Shown here piece by piece: positions 12,815 through 21,303 of a DNA stretch of 21,323 bases. Made by a program: the position numbers and the translations under genes. The notes under the pieces were generated by a model. It was not told the origin of the DNA. It worked only from the letters and a program-made list of their open reading frames with translations, and made no database searches. Origin of the DNA: DASYTH01 sp035762905 (lineage in GTDB: Bacteria > Actinomycetota > Actinomycetes > Mycobacteriales > Pseudonocardiaceae); the NCBI RefSeq assembly GCF_035762905.1, contig NZ_DASUCC010000145.1:1-21323 (forward strand), given 5' to 3'. Position 1 is the stretch's first letter. Every line of letters begins with the position of its first letter.

Positions 12815-14305
12815 ATGTCCACCGACACCACAACTGTCCCGGCTGACACCGCGCCGAAGCAGCAGGTCGCCATCAATGACGTCGGGACGGGGGACGACTT
12901 CCTCGCCGCCATCGACAAGACCATCAAGTACTTCAACGATGGTGACATCGTCGAGGGCACCATCGTCAAGGTCGACCGAGACGAGGTCCTGCTCGACATC
13001 GGTTACAAGACCGAGGGCGTGATCCCCTCGCGGGAGCTGTCGATCAAGCACGACGTCGATCCCGCGGACGTGGTCAGTGTCGGCGACGAGGTCGAGGCCC
13101 TCGTTCTCCAGAAGGAGGACAAGGAAGGCCGACTGATCCTGTCCAAGAAGCGCGCCCAGTACGAGCGCGCCTGGGGCCACATCGAGGGCCTCAAGGAGGC
13201 CGACGAGCCGGTCAAGGGCACGGTCATCGAGGTGGTCAAGGGCGGGCTGATCCTGGACATCGGGTTGCGCGGCTTCCTGCCGGCCTCGCTGGTCGAGATG
13301 CGCCGGGTGCGCGATCTGCAGCCCTACGTCGGCCGCGAGCTCGAGGCCAAGATCATCGAGCTGGACAAGAACCGCAACAACGTGGTGCTGTCCCGGCGGG
13401 CGTGGCTGGAGCAGACCCAGTCCGAGGTGCGCAGCGAGTTCCTCAACCAGTTGCAGAAGGGCCAGGTCCGCAAGGGCGTGGTGTCCTCGATCGTCAACTT
13501 CGGCGCGTTCGTCGACCTGGGCGGCGTGGACGGTCTGGTGCACGTCTCGGAGCTGTCCTGGAAGCACATCGATCACCCGTCCGAGGTGGTCGAGGTCGGC
13601 CAGGAGGTCACCGTCGAGGTGCTCGACGTGGACATGGAGCGCGAGCGGGTGTCGCTGTCGCTGAAGGCGACGCAGGAGGACCCGTGGCGCCAGTTCGCCC
13701 GCACCCACGCGATCGGCCAGATCGTGCCGGGCAAGGTCACCAAACTGGTGCCGTTCGGCGCGTTCGTCCGGGTGGACGAGGGCATCGAGGGCCTGGTGCA
13801 CATCTCCGAGCTGGCCGAGCGGCACGTGGAGATTCCCGAGCAGGTCGTGCAGGTCGGCAACGAGGTCATGGTCAAGGTCATCGACATCGACCTGGAGCGG
13901 CGCCGGATCTCGCTGTCGCTCAAGCAGGCCAACGAGGGCGTCACGCCGGACACCGAGTTCGACCCGACCCAGTACGGCATGACCGCCGAGTACGACGCCG
14001 AGGGCAACTACATCTACCCCGAGGGCTTCGACCCGGACACCCAGGAATGGCAGGAAGGCTTCGACACCCAGCGGGAGGAGTGGGAGCGCCAGTACGCCGA
14101 GGCGCACACCCGCTGGGAGCAGCACATGAAGCAGGTCAAGGCCGCTGCGGCCGAGGCCGCCGAGGCGGCCACCGGCGGCGACGCCGAGGCCGCTGAGGGC
14201 GACTACTCGTCCAGCACCAGCGACACCACCGCCAAGAGCGGTGGCACGCTGGCCAGCGACGAGCAGCTTGCCGCCCTGCGGGAGAAGCTCTCCGGCGGGT
14301 TCTGA
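12815..14305 (+). CDS. rpsA: 30S ribosomal protein S1
   Basis: A 496-residue ribosomal protein S1 with four S1 RNA-binding domains, at about residues 43-112, 131-196, 216-285 and 301-370. The last two have the classical NFGAFVDLGGVDGLVHVSEL and PFGAFVRVDEGIEGLVHISE signatures. It helps load mRNA onto the 30S subunit and has roles in trans-translation. Four domains rather than the six of E. coli is the actinobacterial form. A low-complexity acidic and alanine-rich region (about 400-470) precedes the conserved end KSGGTLASDEQLAALREKLS. In M. tuberculosis this C-terminal region is the one linked to pyrazinoic acid binding, a claim that is debated. The ATG at 12815 matches the family start; the GGAG at 12800-12803 is 11 bases upstream. 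A strong hairpin follows the stop. Confidence 0.97.
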   Translation: MSTDTTTVPADTAPKQQVAINDVGTGDDFLAAIDKTIKYFNDGDIVEGTIVKVDRDEVLLDIGYKTEGVIPSRELSIKHDVDPADVVSVGDEVEALVLQKEDKEGRLILSKKRAQYERAWGHIEGLKEADEPVKGTVIEVVKGGLILDIGLRGFLPASLVEMRRVRDLQPYVGRELEAKIIELDKNRNNVVLSRRAWLEQTQSEVRSEFLNQLQKGQVRKGVVSSIVNFGAFVDLGGVDGLVHVSELSWKHIDHPSEVVEVGQEVTVEVLDVDMERERVSLSLKATQEDPWRQFARTHAIGQIVPGKVTKLVPFGAFVRVDEGIEGLVHISELAERHVEIPEQVVQVGNEVMVKVIDIDLERRRISLSLKQANEGVTPDTEFDPTQYGMTAEYDAEGNYIYPEGFDPDTQEWQEGFDTQREEWERQYAEAHTRWEQHMKQVKAAAAEAAEAATGGDAEAAEGDYSSSTSDTTAKSGGTLASDEQLAALREKLSGGF

Positions 14306-14320
14306 GTTCGGTTTGACCCT

Positions 14321-14350
14321 GGAGCCCCGCGGCGTTCGCCGCGGGGCTCC
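14321..14350 (+). terminator. Hairpin terminator after rpsA
   Basis: A perfect 12-bp GC-rich stem (14321-14332 with 14339-14350) has a 6-base CGTTCG loop. It lies 15 bp after the rpsA stop. There is no T-run. Confidence 0.88.
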
Positions 14351-14421
14351 GTGCCGTTCAAGCACCCGAACGGGGAGCTGTCGGCGTCGCGTTGCTGCCT
14401 TCCGGTGGGCGGCCGAGGGCT

Positions 14422-14427
14422 TACCGT
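14422..14427 (+). promoter_or_regulatory. -10 box for a leaderless lipoprotein gene
   Basis: TACCGT fits TANNNT and ends 6 bases before the GTG at 14434. There is no Shine-Dalgarno between them, which favours a leaderless transcript. Confidence 0.45.
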
Positions 14428-14433
14428 GGTGGG

Positions 14434-15021
14434 GTGCGCACGAGGATCGCGGTGACGCTCGCGGCGCTGGTCGGGGTGGCCGGCTGCTCGGATGACCCGC
14501 CGGCCGCGCGGCCGGAGGTTCCCGCGTTCAGTACGCCGGTGGCCGCGCCCAGTTCGGTCGCGGCGAAAGCGGTGCCCCGGACCTGTGGCGGGGTGGCCTC
14601 GCTGACCGAGGTCACCGACATCCTGGGCGCCGCGGTCACCGGGCAGACCCTGCCGATCGTCGGCGTGCCGGAGCCGAAGATCGGCCGCACCGCGCGGATC
14701 GACTGTTACTACGGGGTGCCCGACGGGGCGCCGGTGTCCGCCGCGGTGGTGCAGATCGGCCTGGCCAGCTACACCGACCGGAGCGCGGCCCAGCGCCGGA
14801 TGACCAGCACGGTGGAGACCGAACGGGAGACCGGCGCCAAGGCGAGCGACGTGCCGGTCGGCGCGGACCGGGGCGTGCTGCTCAACGGCGCCAAGCGCAC
14901 CCTGGTCGCCGTGCGCGGCAACAACACCGTGGTCGTGACGGTCAACCCCGATCTGATCGCCGAGGAGCAGTCCGGCTCGCTGCTCGGCCGCCTCGCCGAC
15001 CGCGCCCTCACCCCCCGTTGA
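14434..15021 (+). CDS. Secreted lipoprotein of unknown function
   Basis: A 195-residue protein with a lipoprotein signal peptide: VRTRIAVTLAALVGVAGC, where VAGC is the lipobox and its Cys the lipidation site. The mature part begins with a flexible Pro/Ala-rich stretch. It then has a compact domain with two Cys residues (PRTCGGVASLTEVTDILG and ARIDCYYGVP) that could form a disulfide. The layout recalls DUF3558-type actinobacterial lipoproteins, but I cannot confirm the family. The GTG at 14434 is chosen because it places the basic n-region directly at the start and fits a leaderless promoter; the frame is open 14 codons further up. It lies alone between rpsA and coaE. Confidence 0.85.
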   Translation: MRTRIAVTLAALVGVAGCSDDPPAARPEVPAFSTPVAAPSSVAAKAVPRTCGGVASLTEVTDILGAAVTGQTLPIVGVPEPKIGRTARIDCYYGVPDGAPVSAAVVQIGLASYTDRSAAQRRMTSTVETERETGAKASDVPVGADRGVLLNGAKRTLVAVRGNNTVVVTVNPDLIAEEQSGSLLGRLADRALTPR

Positions 15022-15053
15022 CCGGCGAGTTCCGTGCTCCGGCTTCGGGACGG

Positions 15054-15266
15054 TTATCCGATTGCCGGTGCCCAGGCCCGTTCGGCGGCGGCTGCTGCGG
15101 CTCTGTGGCGGAGGCCGGCCAGCGTGTGTTTGGCCGGGACGGTGACGACCGACCACCAGGATCGGCGGTGCACGGTGAGTGCCTCGGCCACCGCGCGGTG
15201 CTCGAGGCAGTGAACAAGGCCCGGGGTGCCTAGCCGATGCCGCCCCCTGCGCTTCAAAATGCGCAC
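15054..15266 (-). CDS. Small basic protein (hypothetical)
   Basis: A 70-residue basic protein, Arg- and His-rich, with RLGTPGLVHCLEHRAVAEAL, a WWSVVTVPAKHT strand and an alanine-rich C-terminal helix. I do not recognise a named family. Support for a real gene comes from the GTG start at 15264-15266, preceded at 6 bases by a strong GGAGGGG ribosome site, and from codon use like that of its neighbours. It runs opposite to the flanking lipoprotein and coaE genes and so forms its own unit. It has no membrane segment. Function unknown. Confidence 0.6.
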   Translation of the reverse strand: MRILKRRGRHRLGTPGLVHCLEHRAVAEALTVHRRSWWSVVTVPAKHTLAGLRHRAAAAAAERAWAPAIG

Positions 15267-15400
15267 GATTGACCCCTCCGCGTAATGCTTTGTGCGGGCA
15301 CCCTAGGGGATCCCGCCGGCAAAACCACGTAAGTCTCCGGCGTGTCATCAGCCCCACTGGTAACAGTCACACCACCGGGGCGGGGTGCCAGAATGCCCGC

Positions 15401-16609
15401 ATGTTGCGCGTCGGGCTCACGGGTGGGATCGGGTCGGGGAAGTCCACCGTGGCCGGTCGGCTGGCCGAGCACGGTGCGGTGTTGATCGACTCCGACCGGC
15501 TGGCCAGGGAGGTGGTCGAGCCCGGCACCGAGGGGCTGGCCGAGGTGGTGGCCGCGTTCGGCGCGGACCTGCTCACGCCGGACGGAAGCCTGGACCGGTC
15601 CCGGATGGCGGCCCGGGTGTTCGGCGACGACGACGCCCGGGCCCGGCTCAACGCGATCGTGCACCCCCGGGTCCGGGTCCGCGCCGTCGAGCTGATGGCG
15701 GGCGCGCCCGAGGGGGCGATCGTGGTGCAGGACGTGCCGCTGCTGGTGGAGAACGGAATGGCGCCCGCCTTCCACCTGGTGATCGTGGTCGACGCACCGG
15801 TGGACACCCGGGTGCACCGGCTGGTGACCCAGCGGGACATGGCCGAGGACGACGTGCGGGCCCGGATCGCGGCCCAGGCCAGCGATTCCGACCGGCGCGC
15901 GGCGGCGGACGTGTGGCTGGACAACTCGGGCGCGCCGGACGAGATCCTGGCCGCGGTGGACGCCCTGTGGGCCGACCGGCTGGTCCGGTTCGCGTCGAAC
16001 CTCCGGCTGCACCGCCGGTCCGAGTACGGGCCGCCGTGGTTGCACGATCCGGACCCCACCTGGCCGGCGCAGGCCGAGCGGCTGGCCGCCCGGATCCGGC
16101 TGGCCGCCGGGGAGCGGGCCCTGCGGGTGGACCACATCGGCTCGACGGCGGTGCCCGGGCTGCCCGCGAAGGACATCATCGACCTCCAGCTCATGGTGGC
16201 CACCCTGGCCGACGCGGAGGCGATCGCCGGCCCGCTCGCCGAGGCGGGGTTCGTGCTCCAGCCGCACGTCGACCGCGACCACCCGCACGGCACCGGGCCG
16301 GAGTCGTGGGCTAAGCGCTACCACGCCTCGGCCGACCCCGGCCGGGTCGTGCACCTGAACATCCGCACCCCGGACTCGGGTGGCGCCCGGTTCGCCCTGC
16401 TGTGCCGGGACTGGTTGCGGGCCGACGAGGCGGCCCGGGCGGACTACCTGGCGGTGAAGCGGGAACTGTCCGAGCGGTTCGCCACCGACGACGACGGCGC
16501 CCGGTACGCCGAAGCCAAGGAGCCATGGTTCGCCGCGGCGTACCCGCGGATGACGCAGTGGGCGCAGCGCTCCGGCTGGCGTCCGCCCGAGGTCACCCCG
16601 CCCAGCTGA
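15401..16609 (+). CDS. coaE: Dephospho-CoA kinase fused to GrpB-like domain
   Basis: A 402-residue fusion. Residues 1-200 are dephospho-CoA kinase, the last step of coenzyme A synthesis (ATP phosphorylates the 3'-hydroxyl of dephospho-CoA). The P-loop is GLTGGIGSGKST (5-16), IDSDRLAREVV is the substrate region, and QDVPLLVENG follows. Residues about 205-395 are a GrpB/UPF0157 domain with the HIGSTAVPGLPAKDIIDLQL signature of nucleotidyltransferase-like folds. The same fusion occurs in M. tuberculosis CoaE, where the extra domain is reported to help folding or regulation. The ATG at 15401 directly precedes the P-loop and follows CAGAAT by 7 bases, so the gene may be leaderless. The 3' end overlaps the convergent TetR gene by 17 bp. 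Confidence 0.95.
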   Translation: MLRVGLTGGIGSGKSTVAGRLAEHGAVLIDSDRLAREVVEPGTEGLAEVVAAFGADLLTPDGSLDRSRMAARVFGDDDARARLNAIVHPRVRVRAVELMAGAPEGAIVVQDVPLLVENGMAPAFHLVIVVDAPVDTRVHRLVTQRDMAEDDVRARIAAQASDSDRRAAADVWLDNSGAPDEILAAVDALWADRLVRFASNLRLHRRSEYGPPWLHDPDPTWPAQAERLAARIRLAAGERALRVDHIGSTAVPGLPAKDIIDLQLMVATLADAEAIAGPLAEAGFVLQPHVDRDHPHGTGPESWAKRYHASADPGRVVHLNIRTPDSGGARFALLCRDWLRADEAARADYLAVKRELSERFATDDDGARYAEAKEPWFAAAYPRMTQWAQRSGWRPPEVTPPS

Positions 16610-17777
16610 CCCCGGCGCGCAGCACGGTGCCGGCCAGCGCGGCGAGCTCCGCGGCGATCCCCGGCCGGGCGGCCAGCCGGGGCGTGCGGGTCAGGTCGTT
16701 GACGATGGTCAGCGCGGCGTGCACGGTGATCCGGGCCTCCCGCTCGGCCAGCCCGGGCGCGATCTCGGTCAACAGCCGCACCCACTCCGCCACGTAGGCG
16801 CGCTGCACCCGGACCAGCTCCTTGGCGTCCCGCTCGGCCATGTTGACCGACTCGGTGACGAACACCGACATCAGGTTGTCCGACCGCAGCACGATGTCCA
16901 CATAGGACCGGATCAGCCGGGTCATGGCGTCGTCCTGGTCGGCCGCCTCGCCGAAGGCCCGCTCCGCCCCGGCGCGCAGCCGCTCCGCCATCCGGTATCC
17001 GGCGGCCACCAGGATGTCCGCCTTGCCGGCGAAGTGCCGGTAGATGCTCGGCCCGGCGATTCCGGCGGCGGCGCCGATCTCCTCCATGCTCACCGCGTGG
17101 TAGCCGCGCTCGCGGAACAGCCGGGTGGCGGCGGTGAGCAGTTCCTCCCGCCGGGAGGTCGGCCAGGACAGCGCGTGCCCGTTGGTCGGGGGCGCGGCGG
17201 GCAGCGGCAGGCCGCGGTGCGCGAACACGGCCAGGGCCAGGGCGGCCAGCAGGTCCTCGAAGCGCTTGCGGGGCAGACTCACGTGGTGCACCGAGACGCT
17301 GCCGAACACGCTGAGCGTCGCCCAGCACAGCAGGTCGACCTCGGCCGGGGCCAGTTCGGGCCGGGCGGCGCCGAGCGCCGCGGTCCAGCGTTCCATCACC
17401 CGGGCGCTGGCCCGCCGGATCGTGGTCTGCTCGGCCTTGCCCAGGTGCGAGCCCTGCCAGCGCCAGAGCGCGGTGACCTCGCGCCGCTCCACGGCGAGCG
17501 CGGCCACCGCGCCCGCGAGGCAGCGCAGCGACTCGACCGGATCCGCCGCGGCGGCCAGGGCGGACGCGCTGACCTCGCCGAACACCTCCAGGCCGGTGAG
17601 CAGCACGTGCGCAAGGACGTCCTGCTTGCTGCCGAAGTGCCGGTACACCGCCGGGCCGGTGACCCCGGCCGCGCCGGCGATGTCGTGCACGCTCACCGCG
17701 TGGTAACCGCGCCGGCCGAACAGCTCGGCCGCGGCCTCGGCCAGCTGCTCCTTCCGGTTACCCGTTCTGTGAGGCAC
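16593..17777 (-). CDS. Double TetR-family regulator
   Basis: A 394-residue protein made of two full TetR units in tandem. The first DNA-binding domain is at about residues 8-60 (VSVHDIAGAAGVTGPAVYRH), the second at about 209-261 (VSMEEIGAAAGIAGPSIYRH). Each is followed by a helical ligand/dimer domain. Ordinary TetR proteins are about 200 residues and dimerise; here one chain could mimic a dimer. The start is GTG 17775-17777: a TAACGT -10 ends 7 bases before it and TTGTCA stands 17 bases further up, so it is probably leaderless. It is divergent from the thiolase-FadB operon, the likely target, with an acyl-CoA as a plausible effector (inference). The putative operator covers its own -10, so autoregulation is expected. 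Confidence 0.9.
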   Translation of the reverse strand: MPHRTGNRKEQLAEAAAELFGRRGYHAVSVHDIAGAAGVTGPAVYRHFGSKQDVLAHVLLTGLEVFGEVSASALAAAADPVESLRCLAGAVAALAVERREVTALWRWQGSHLGKAEQTTIRRASARVMERWTAALGAARPELAPAEVDLLCWATLSVFGSVSVHHVSLPRKRFEDLLAALALAVFAHRGLPLPAAPPTNGHALSWPTSRREELLTAATRLFRERGYHAVSMEEIGAAAGIAGPSIYRHFAGKADILVAAGYRMAERLRAGAERAFGEAADQDDAMTRLIRSYVDIVLRSDNLMSVFVTESVNMAERDAKELVRVQRAYVAEWVRLLTEIAPGLAEREARITVHAALTIVNDLTRTPRLAARPGIAAELAALAGTVLRAGVSWAG

Positions 17778-17779
17778 GT

Positions 17780-17836
17780 CTAACACGTTAGGTGACAGCG
17801 TATGCGTTGACAACCTGGCTTTTCGTGCCACGATGT
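17780..17836. promoter_or_regulatory. Divergent promoters with an operator-like inverted repeat
   Basis: Minus strand: -35 TTGTCA (17808-17813), 17-base spacer and -10 TAACGT for the TetR gene. Plus strand: -35 TTGACA (17807-17812) with a weak -10 (CGATGT, 17831-17836) for the thiolase gene. The two -35 boxes overlap almost fully, back to back. CTAAC-AC-GTTAG (17780-17791) is an inverted repeat across the TetR -10, a likely operator. Confidence 0.6.
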
Positions 17837-17877
17837 GAATCAGGATTAGCTCGCGGAAGCGCATGAGAGGACCAAGC

Positions 17878-19092
17878 GTGTCTACCGAAGCCTTCATCTA
17901 CGACGCGATCCGCACGCCGCGCGGTCGCGGCAAGAACACCGGCTCGTTGCACGGCACCAAGCCGATCTCGCTGGTCACCGGCCTGATCGACGAGCTGCGC
18001 AAGCGCAACCCGACGCTCGACGTGGACCGCGTCTCCGACCTCATCCTCGGCGTGGTCACCGCGATCGGCGACCAGGGCTCGGACATCGCCAAGACCGCGG
18101 CCATCGCCGCCGGCCTGCCGGACACGGTCGGCGGCATCCAGCTCAACCGGTTCTGCGCCTCCGGCCTCGAGGCCGTGAACGTCGCCGCGCAGAAGGTGCG
18201 GTCCGGCTGGGACGAGCTGGTGATCGGCGGCGGTGTCGAGTCGATGTCCCGGGTCAAGATGGGCTCGGACGGCGGCGCCTGGGCGATGGACCCGGTCACC
18301 GCGTACGACACCTACTTCGTGCCGCAGGGGGTCTCCGCCGACCTGATCGCCACGATGGAGGGATTCTCCCGGGAGACCGTGGATGCCTACGCGGTCCAGT
18401 CGCAGGAGCGCGCGGCCAAGGCGTGGGCGGGCGGCTACTTCGCCAAGTCGGTGATCCCGGTGGTCGACCAGAACGGGCTGGTGGTGCTGGACCACGACGA
18501 GCACATGCGGCCCGAGTCGACCGTCGAGTCCCTCGGCAAGCTGCCGGCCTCGTTCGCCGGGATCGGTGAGATGGGCGGCTTCGACGCGGTGGCACTGCAG
18601 AAGTACCACTTCGTGGAGAAGATCAACCACGTGCACTCGCCGGGCAACTCCTCCGGCATCGTGGACGGCGCCGCGCTGGTGCTGGTCGGCACCGAGCAGG
18701 CCGGGGCCGACATGGGCCTGACCCCGCGGGGCCGGATCGTGGCCACCGCCACGTCCGGTGCCGACCCGACGATCATGCTGACCGGGCCGATCCCGGCCAC
18801 CGAGAAGCTGCTCGCCCACACCGGGCTCTCGGTCGACGACATCGACCTGTTCGAGCTGAACGAGGCGTTCGCGTCGGTCGTGCTGAACTACCAGAAGAAG
18901 CTGCACATCCCGAACGAGAAGCTCAACGTCAACGGCGGCGCGATCGCCATGGGCCACCCGCTCGGCGCCACCGGCGCGATGCTGGTCGGCACCATGCTGG
19001 ACGAACTGGAGCGCCGCGAGGCCCGCACGGCCGTTGTGACCCTGTGCATCGGTGGCGGCATGGGCGTGGCCACCCTGATCGAGCGCATCTGA
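17878..19092 (+). CDS. fadA: Acetyl-CoA C-acyltransferase (thiolase) of beta-oxidation
   Basis: A 404-residue thiolase, catalysing CoA-dependent cleavage of 3-ketoacyl-CoA, the last step of beta-oxidation. All catalytic residues are present: nucleophile Cys93 (NRFCASGLEAVN), His360 (GGAIAMGHPLGATGA) and Cys390 (TLCIGGGMGVA), plus the NEAFA motif. Direction is judged degradative because a FadB-like enzyme follows after 21 bp. The start is GTG 17878 (GAGAGG 7 bases upstream) rather than the ATG at 17863, since that ATG lies before the ribosome site and adds residues absent from the family. It is the first gene of the operon, divergent from the double TetR regulator. Identification is firm; chain-length preference is unknown. 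Confidence 0.95.
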   Translation: MSTEAFIYDAIRTPRGRGKNTGSLHGTKPISLVTGLIDELRKRNPTLDVDRVSDLILGVVTAIGDQGSDIAKTAAIAAGLPDTVGGIQLNRFCASGLEAVNVAAQKVRSGWDELVIGGGVESMSRVKMGSDGGAWAMDPVTAYDTYFVPQGVSADLIATMEGFSRETVDAYAVQSQERAAKAWAGGYFAKSVIPVVDQNGLVVLDHDEHMRPESTVESLGKLPASFAGIGEMGGFDAVALQKYHFVEKINHVHSPGNSSGIVDGAALVLVGTEQAGADMGLTPRGRIVATATSGADPTIMLTGPIPATEKLLAHTGLSVDDIDLFELNEAFASVVLNYQKKLHIPNEKLNVNGGAIAMGHPLGATGAMLVGTMLDELERREARTAVVTLCIGGGMGVATLIERI

Positions 19093-19113
19093 GCGAAGGA
19101 CGACGACACACTC

Positions 19114-21279
19114 ATGACTGAGCGAAACACCATCCGCTGGGAGCAGGGTGACGACGGCATCGTCGTGCTGACCTTGGACGACCCGGAGCAGTCGGCGAAC
19201 ACCATGAACGCCGCGTACGTCGAGTCCATGGGCGCCACCGTGGACCGGCTGGAGGCCGAGCGGGACTCCATCACCGGCGTGGTGATCACCTCGGCGAAGA
19301 AGACCTTCTTCGCCGGCGGCGACCTCAACGACCTGATCCGGGCCCGGCGCGAGGACGCGCCCGCGGTGTTCGAGCAGATCACTCGGATCAAGGCGCAGCT
19401 GCGCCGGCTGGAGAAGCTGGGCCGGCCGGTCGTGGCGGCGATCAACGGCGCGGCGCTCGGCGGCGGCCTGGAGATCACCCTGGCCTGCCACCACCGGATC
19501 GTGGCCGACGTGAAGGGCGTGCAGCTCGGCACCCCCGAGGTCACCCTCGGCCTGCTGCCCGGCGCCGGCGGGGTCACCCGGACGGTGCGGATGCTGGGCA
19601 TCCAGACCGCGCTGCTGTCCGTGCTGCTGCAGGGCCAGCGGCACAAGGCGCGCGCGGCGAAGGACCTCGGTCTGGTCGACGAGGTGGTGGACAGCATCGA
19701 GGAACTGGTGCCAAAGGCCAAGGAGTGGATCAAGGCCAACCCGGAGGCGGTGCAGCCCTGGGACGTCAAGGGCTTCAAGATCCCCGGTGGCACGCCGTCC
19801 AGTCCGGCGTTCGCGGCCAACCTGCCGGCCTTCCCGGCCAACCTGCGCAAGCAGCTCAAGGGCGCGAACATGCCGGCGCCCAAGGCGATCCTGGCCGCGG
19901 CGGTCGAGGGCGCCCAGGTCGACATCGACACCGCGCTGGTGATCGAGTCGCGGTACCTGGTCGAGCTGGTCACCGGGCAGGTGGCCAAGAACATGATCAA
20001 GGCGTTCTTCTTCGACCTCGAGCACATCAACAAGGGTGGTTCGCGGCCGCAGGGGTTCGAGAAGTTCGCCGCGCGCAAGGTCGGCGTGCTCGGCGCGGGC
20101 ATGATGGGCGCCGGCATCGCCTACGTGTGCGCCCGGGCCGGCATGGAGGTCGTGCTCAAGGACGTTTCCCTTGCGGCGGCGGAAAAGGGCAAGGACTACT
20201 CGGTGAAGCTCACCGAGAAGGCCGTCTCCCGCGGCAAGACCACCCGGGAGAAGGGCGACGCCGTGCTCGCCCTGATCACCGCGACCGACAAGGCCGAGGA
20301 CCTGGCCGGGTGTGACCTGGTGATCGAGGCGGTGTTCGAGAGCCAGGAGCTCAAGCACAAGGTGTTCGGCGAGATCGAGGGCATCGTCGCGCCGGACGCG
20401 CTGCTCGGCTCGAACACCTCGACGCTGCCGATCAGCGGGCTGGCCGAGGGCGTGCAGCGGCGCGCCGACTTCATCGGCCTGCACTTCTTCTCCCCGGTGG
20501 ACAAGATGCCGCTGCTGGAGATCATCGTCGGCGAGCAGACCAGCGACGCCACCCTGGCGCGGGCCTTCGACGTGGCGCAGCAGATCGGCAAGATCCCGAT
20601 CGTGGTCAACGACAGCCGCGGCTTCTTCACCAGCCGGGTGATCGGCACGTTCATCAACGAGGCGATCGCCATGGTCGGCGAGGGCATCAACCCGGCGTCG
20701 GTTGAGCAGGCCGGTTCCCAGGCCGGTTACCCCGCCCCGCCGCTGCAGCTGATGGACGAGCTCACCCTCACGCTGCCGCAGAAGATCCGTAAGGAGACCC
20801 GCGCCGCCGTGGAAGCGGCGGGTGGCGTCTTCCCCGAGCACGGCTCGTTCGCCGTGGTCGACCGCCTGGTCGAGGAGTTCGACCGCAAGGGCCGCTCCGC
20901 CGGCGCCGGCTTCTACTCCTATGTGGACGGTAAGCGCGCCGGCCTCTGGGACGGTCTCTACGAGCACTTCACCAAGGAGGGCCACGAGATCCCGTTCGAG
21001 GACATGAAGGAGCGCATGCTCTTCGCCGAAGCCCTGGAAACCGTCAAGTGCTTCGACGAAGGTGTCCTGCGGTCCGTGGCCGACGCCAACATCGGCTCCA
21101 TCATGGGCATCGGCTTCCCGCCGTGGACCGGCGGCGTCATCCAGTACATCAACGGCTATCCCGGCGGCCTCCCCGGCTTCGTCGCCCGCGCCCGCGAACT
21201 GGCCGAGCGCTACGGCGACCACTTCCTCCCGCCCGCCTCCCTGGTGGAGAAGGCGGACAAGGGCGAGACCTTCGAGTAA
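19114..21279 (+). CDS. fadB: Multifunctional enoyl-CoA hydratase / 3-hydroxyacyl-CoA dehydrogenase
   Basis: A 721-residue multifunctional beta-oxidation enzyme. The N-terminal crotonase domain (about 1-200) has the oxyanion loop and catalytic glutamates Glu120 (GGGLEITLACHHRI) and Glu142 (GTPEVTLGLLPGAGG), for hydration of enoyl-CoA. The NAD-dependent dehydrogenase domain starts near residue 322 with GVLGAGMMGAGIAY and contains the catalytic His457 (GLHFFSPVDKMPLLEII). Two C-terminal dehydrogenase helical domains follow to the end (GFPPWTGGVIQYI). Together with the upstream thiolase it forms the alpha/beta trifunctional system that converts enoyl-CoA to acetyl-CoA plus shortened acyl-CoA. It starts at ATG 19114, with AAGGA about 13 bases upstream; the gap to the thiolase is 21 bp, so they share a transcript. 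Hairpins follow the stop. Confidence 0.96.
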   Translation: MTERNTIRWEQGDDGIVVLTLDDPEQSANTMNAAYVESMGATVDRLEAERDSITGVVITSAKKTFFAGGDLNDLIRARREDAPAVFEQITRIKAQLRRLEKLGRPVVAAINGAALGGGLEITLACHHRIVADVKGVQLGTPEVTLGLLPGAGGVTRTVRMLGIQTALLSVLLQGQRHKARAAKDLGLVDEVVDSIEELVPKAKEWIKANPEAVQPWDVKGFKIPGGTPSSPAFAANLPAFPANLRKQLKGANMPAPKAILAAAVEGAQVDIDTALVIESRYLVELVTGQVAKNMIKAFFFDLEHINKGGSRPQGFEKFAARKVGVLGAGMMGAGIAYVCARAGMEVVLKDVSLAAAEKGKDYSVKLTEKAVSRGKTTREKGDAVLALITATDKAEDLAGCDLVIEAVFESQELKHKVFGEIEGIVAPDALLGSNTSTLPISGLAEGVQRRADFIGLHFFSPVDKMPLLEIIVGEQTSDATLARAFDVAQQIGKIPIVVNDSRGFFTSRVIGTFINEAIAMVGEGINPASVEQAGSQAGYPAPPLQLMDELTLTLPQKIRKETRAAVEAAGGVFPEHGSFAVVDRLVEEFDRKGRSAGAGFYSYVDGKRAGLWDGLYEHFTKEGHEIPFEDMKERMLFAEALETVKCFDEGVLRSVADANIGSIMGIGFPPWTGGVIQYINGYPGGLPGFVARARELAERYGDHFLPPASLVEKADKGETFE

Positions 21280-21284
21280 CCGCA

Positions 21285-21303
21285 CCAGCGCCGCGGGCGC
21301 TGG
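21285..21303 (+). terminator. Hairpin after the fadA-fadB operon
   Basis: An 8-bp perfect stem (21285-21292 with 21296-21303) has a 3-base loop, 5 bp after the stop codon. A second GGCCGC/GCGGCC hairpin (21302-21316) partly overlaps it. The window ends just beyond, so the full structure cannot be seen. Confidence 0.65.

Noticed and set aside
12812..14365. Open frame of 517 codons antisense to rpsA
   Set aside because: It is a shadow of rpsA with low-complexity Leu/Asp/His content and no recognisable domain.
17788..21285. Open frame of 1165 codons antisense to fadA-fadB
   Set aside because: It mirrors two firmly identified enzymes. Its His/Arg/Gly/Asp-rich composition is typical of antisense frames in high-GC DNA.
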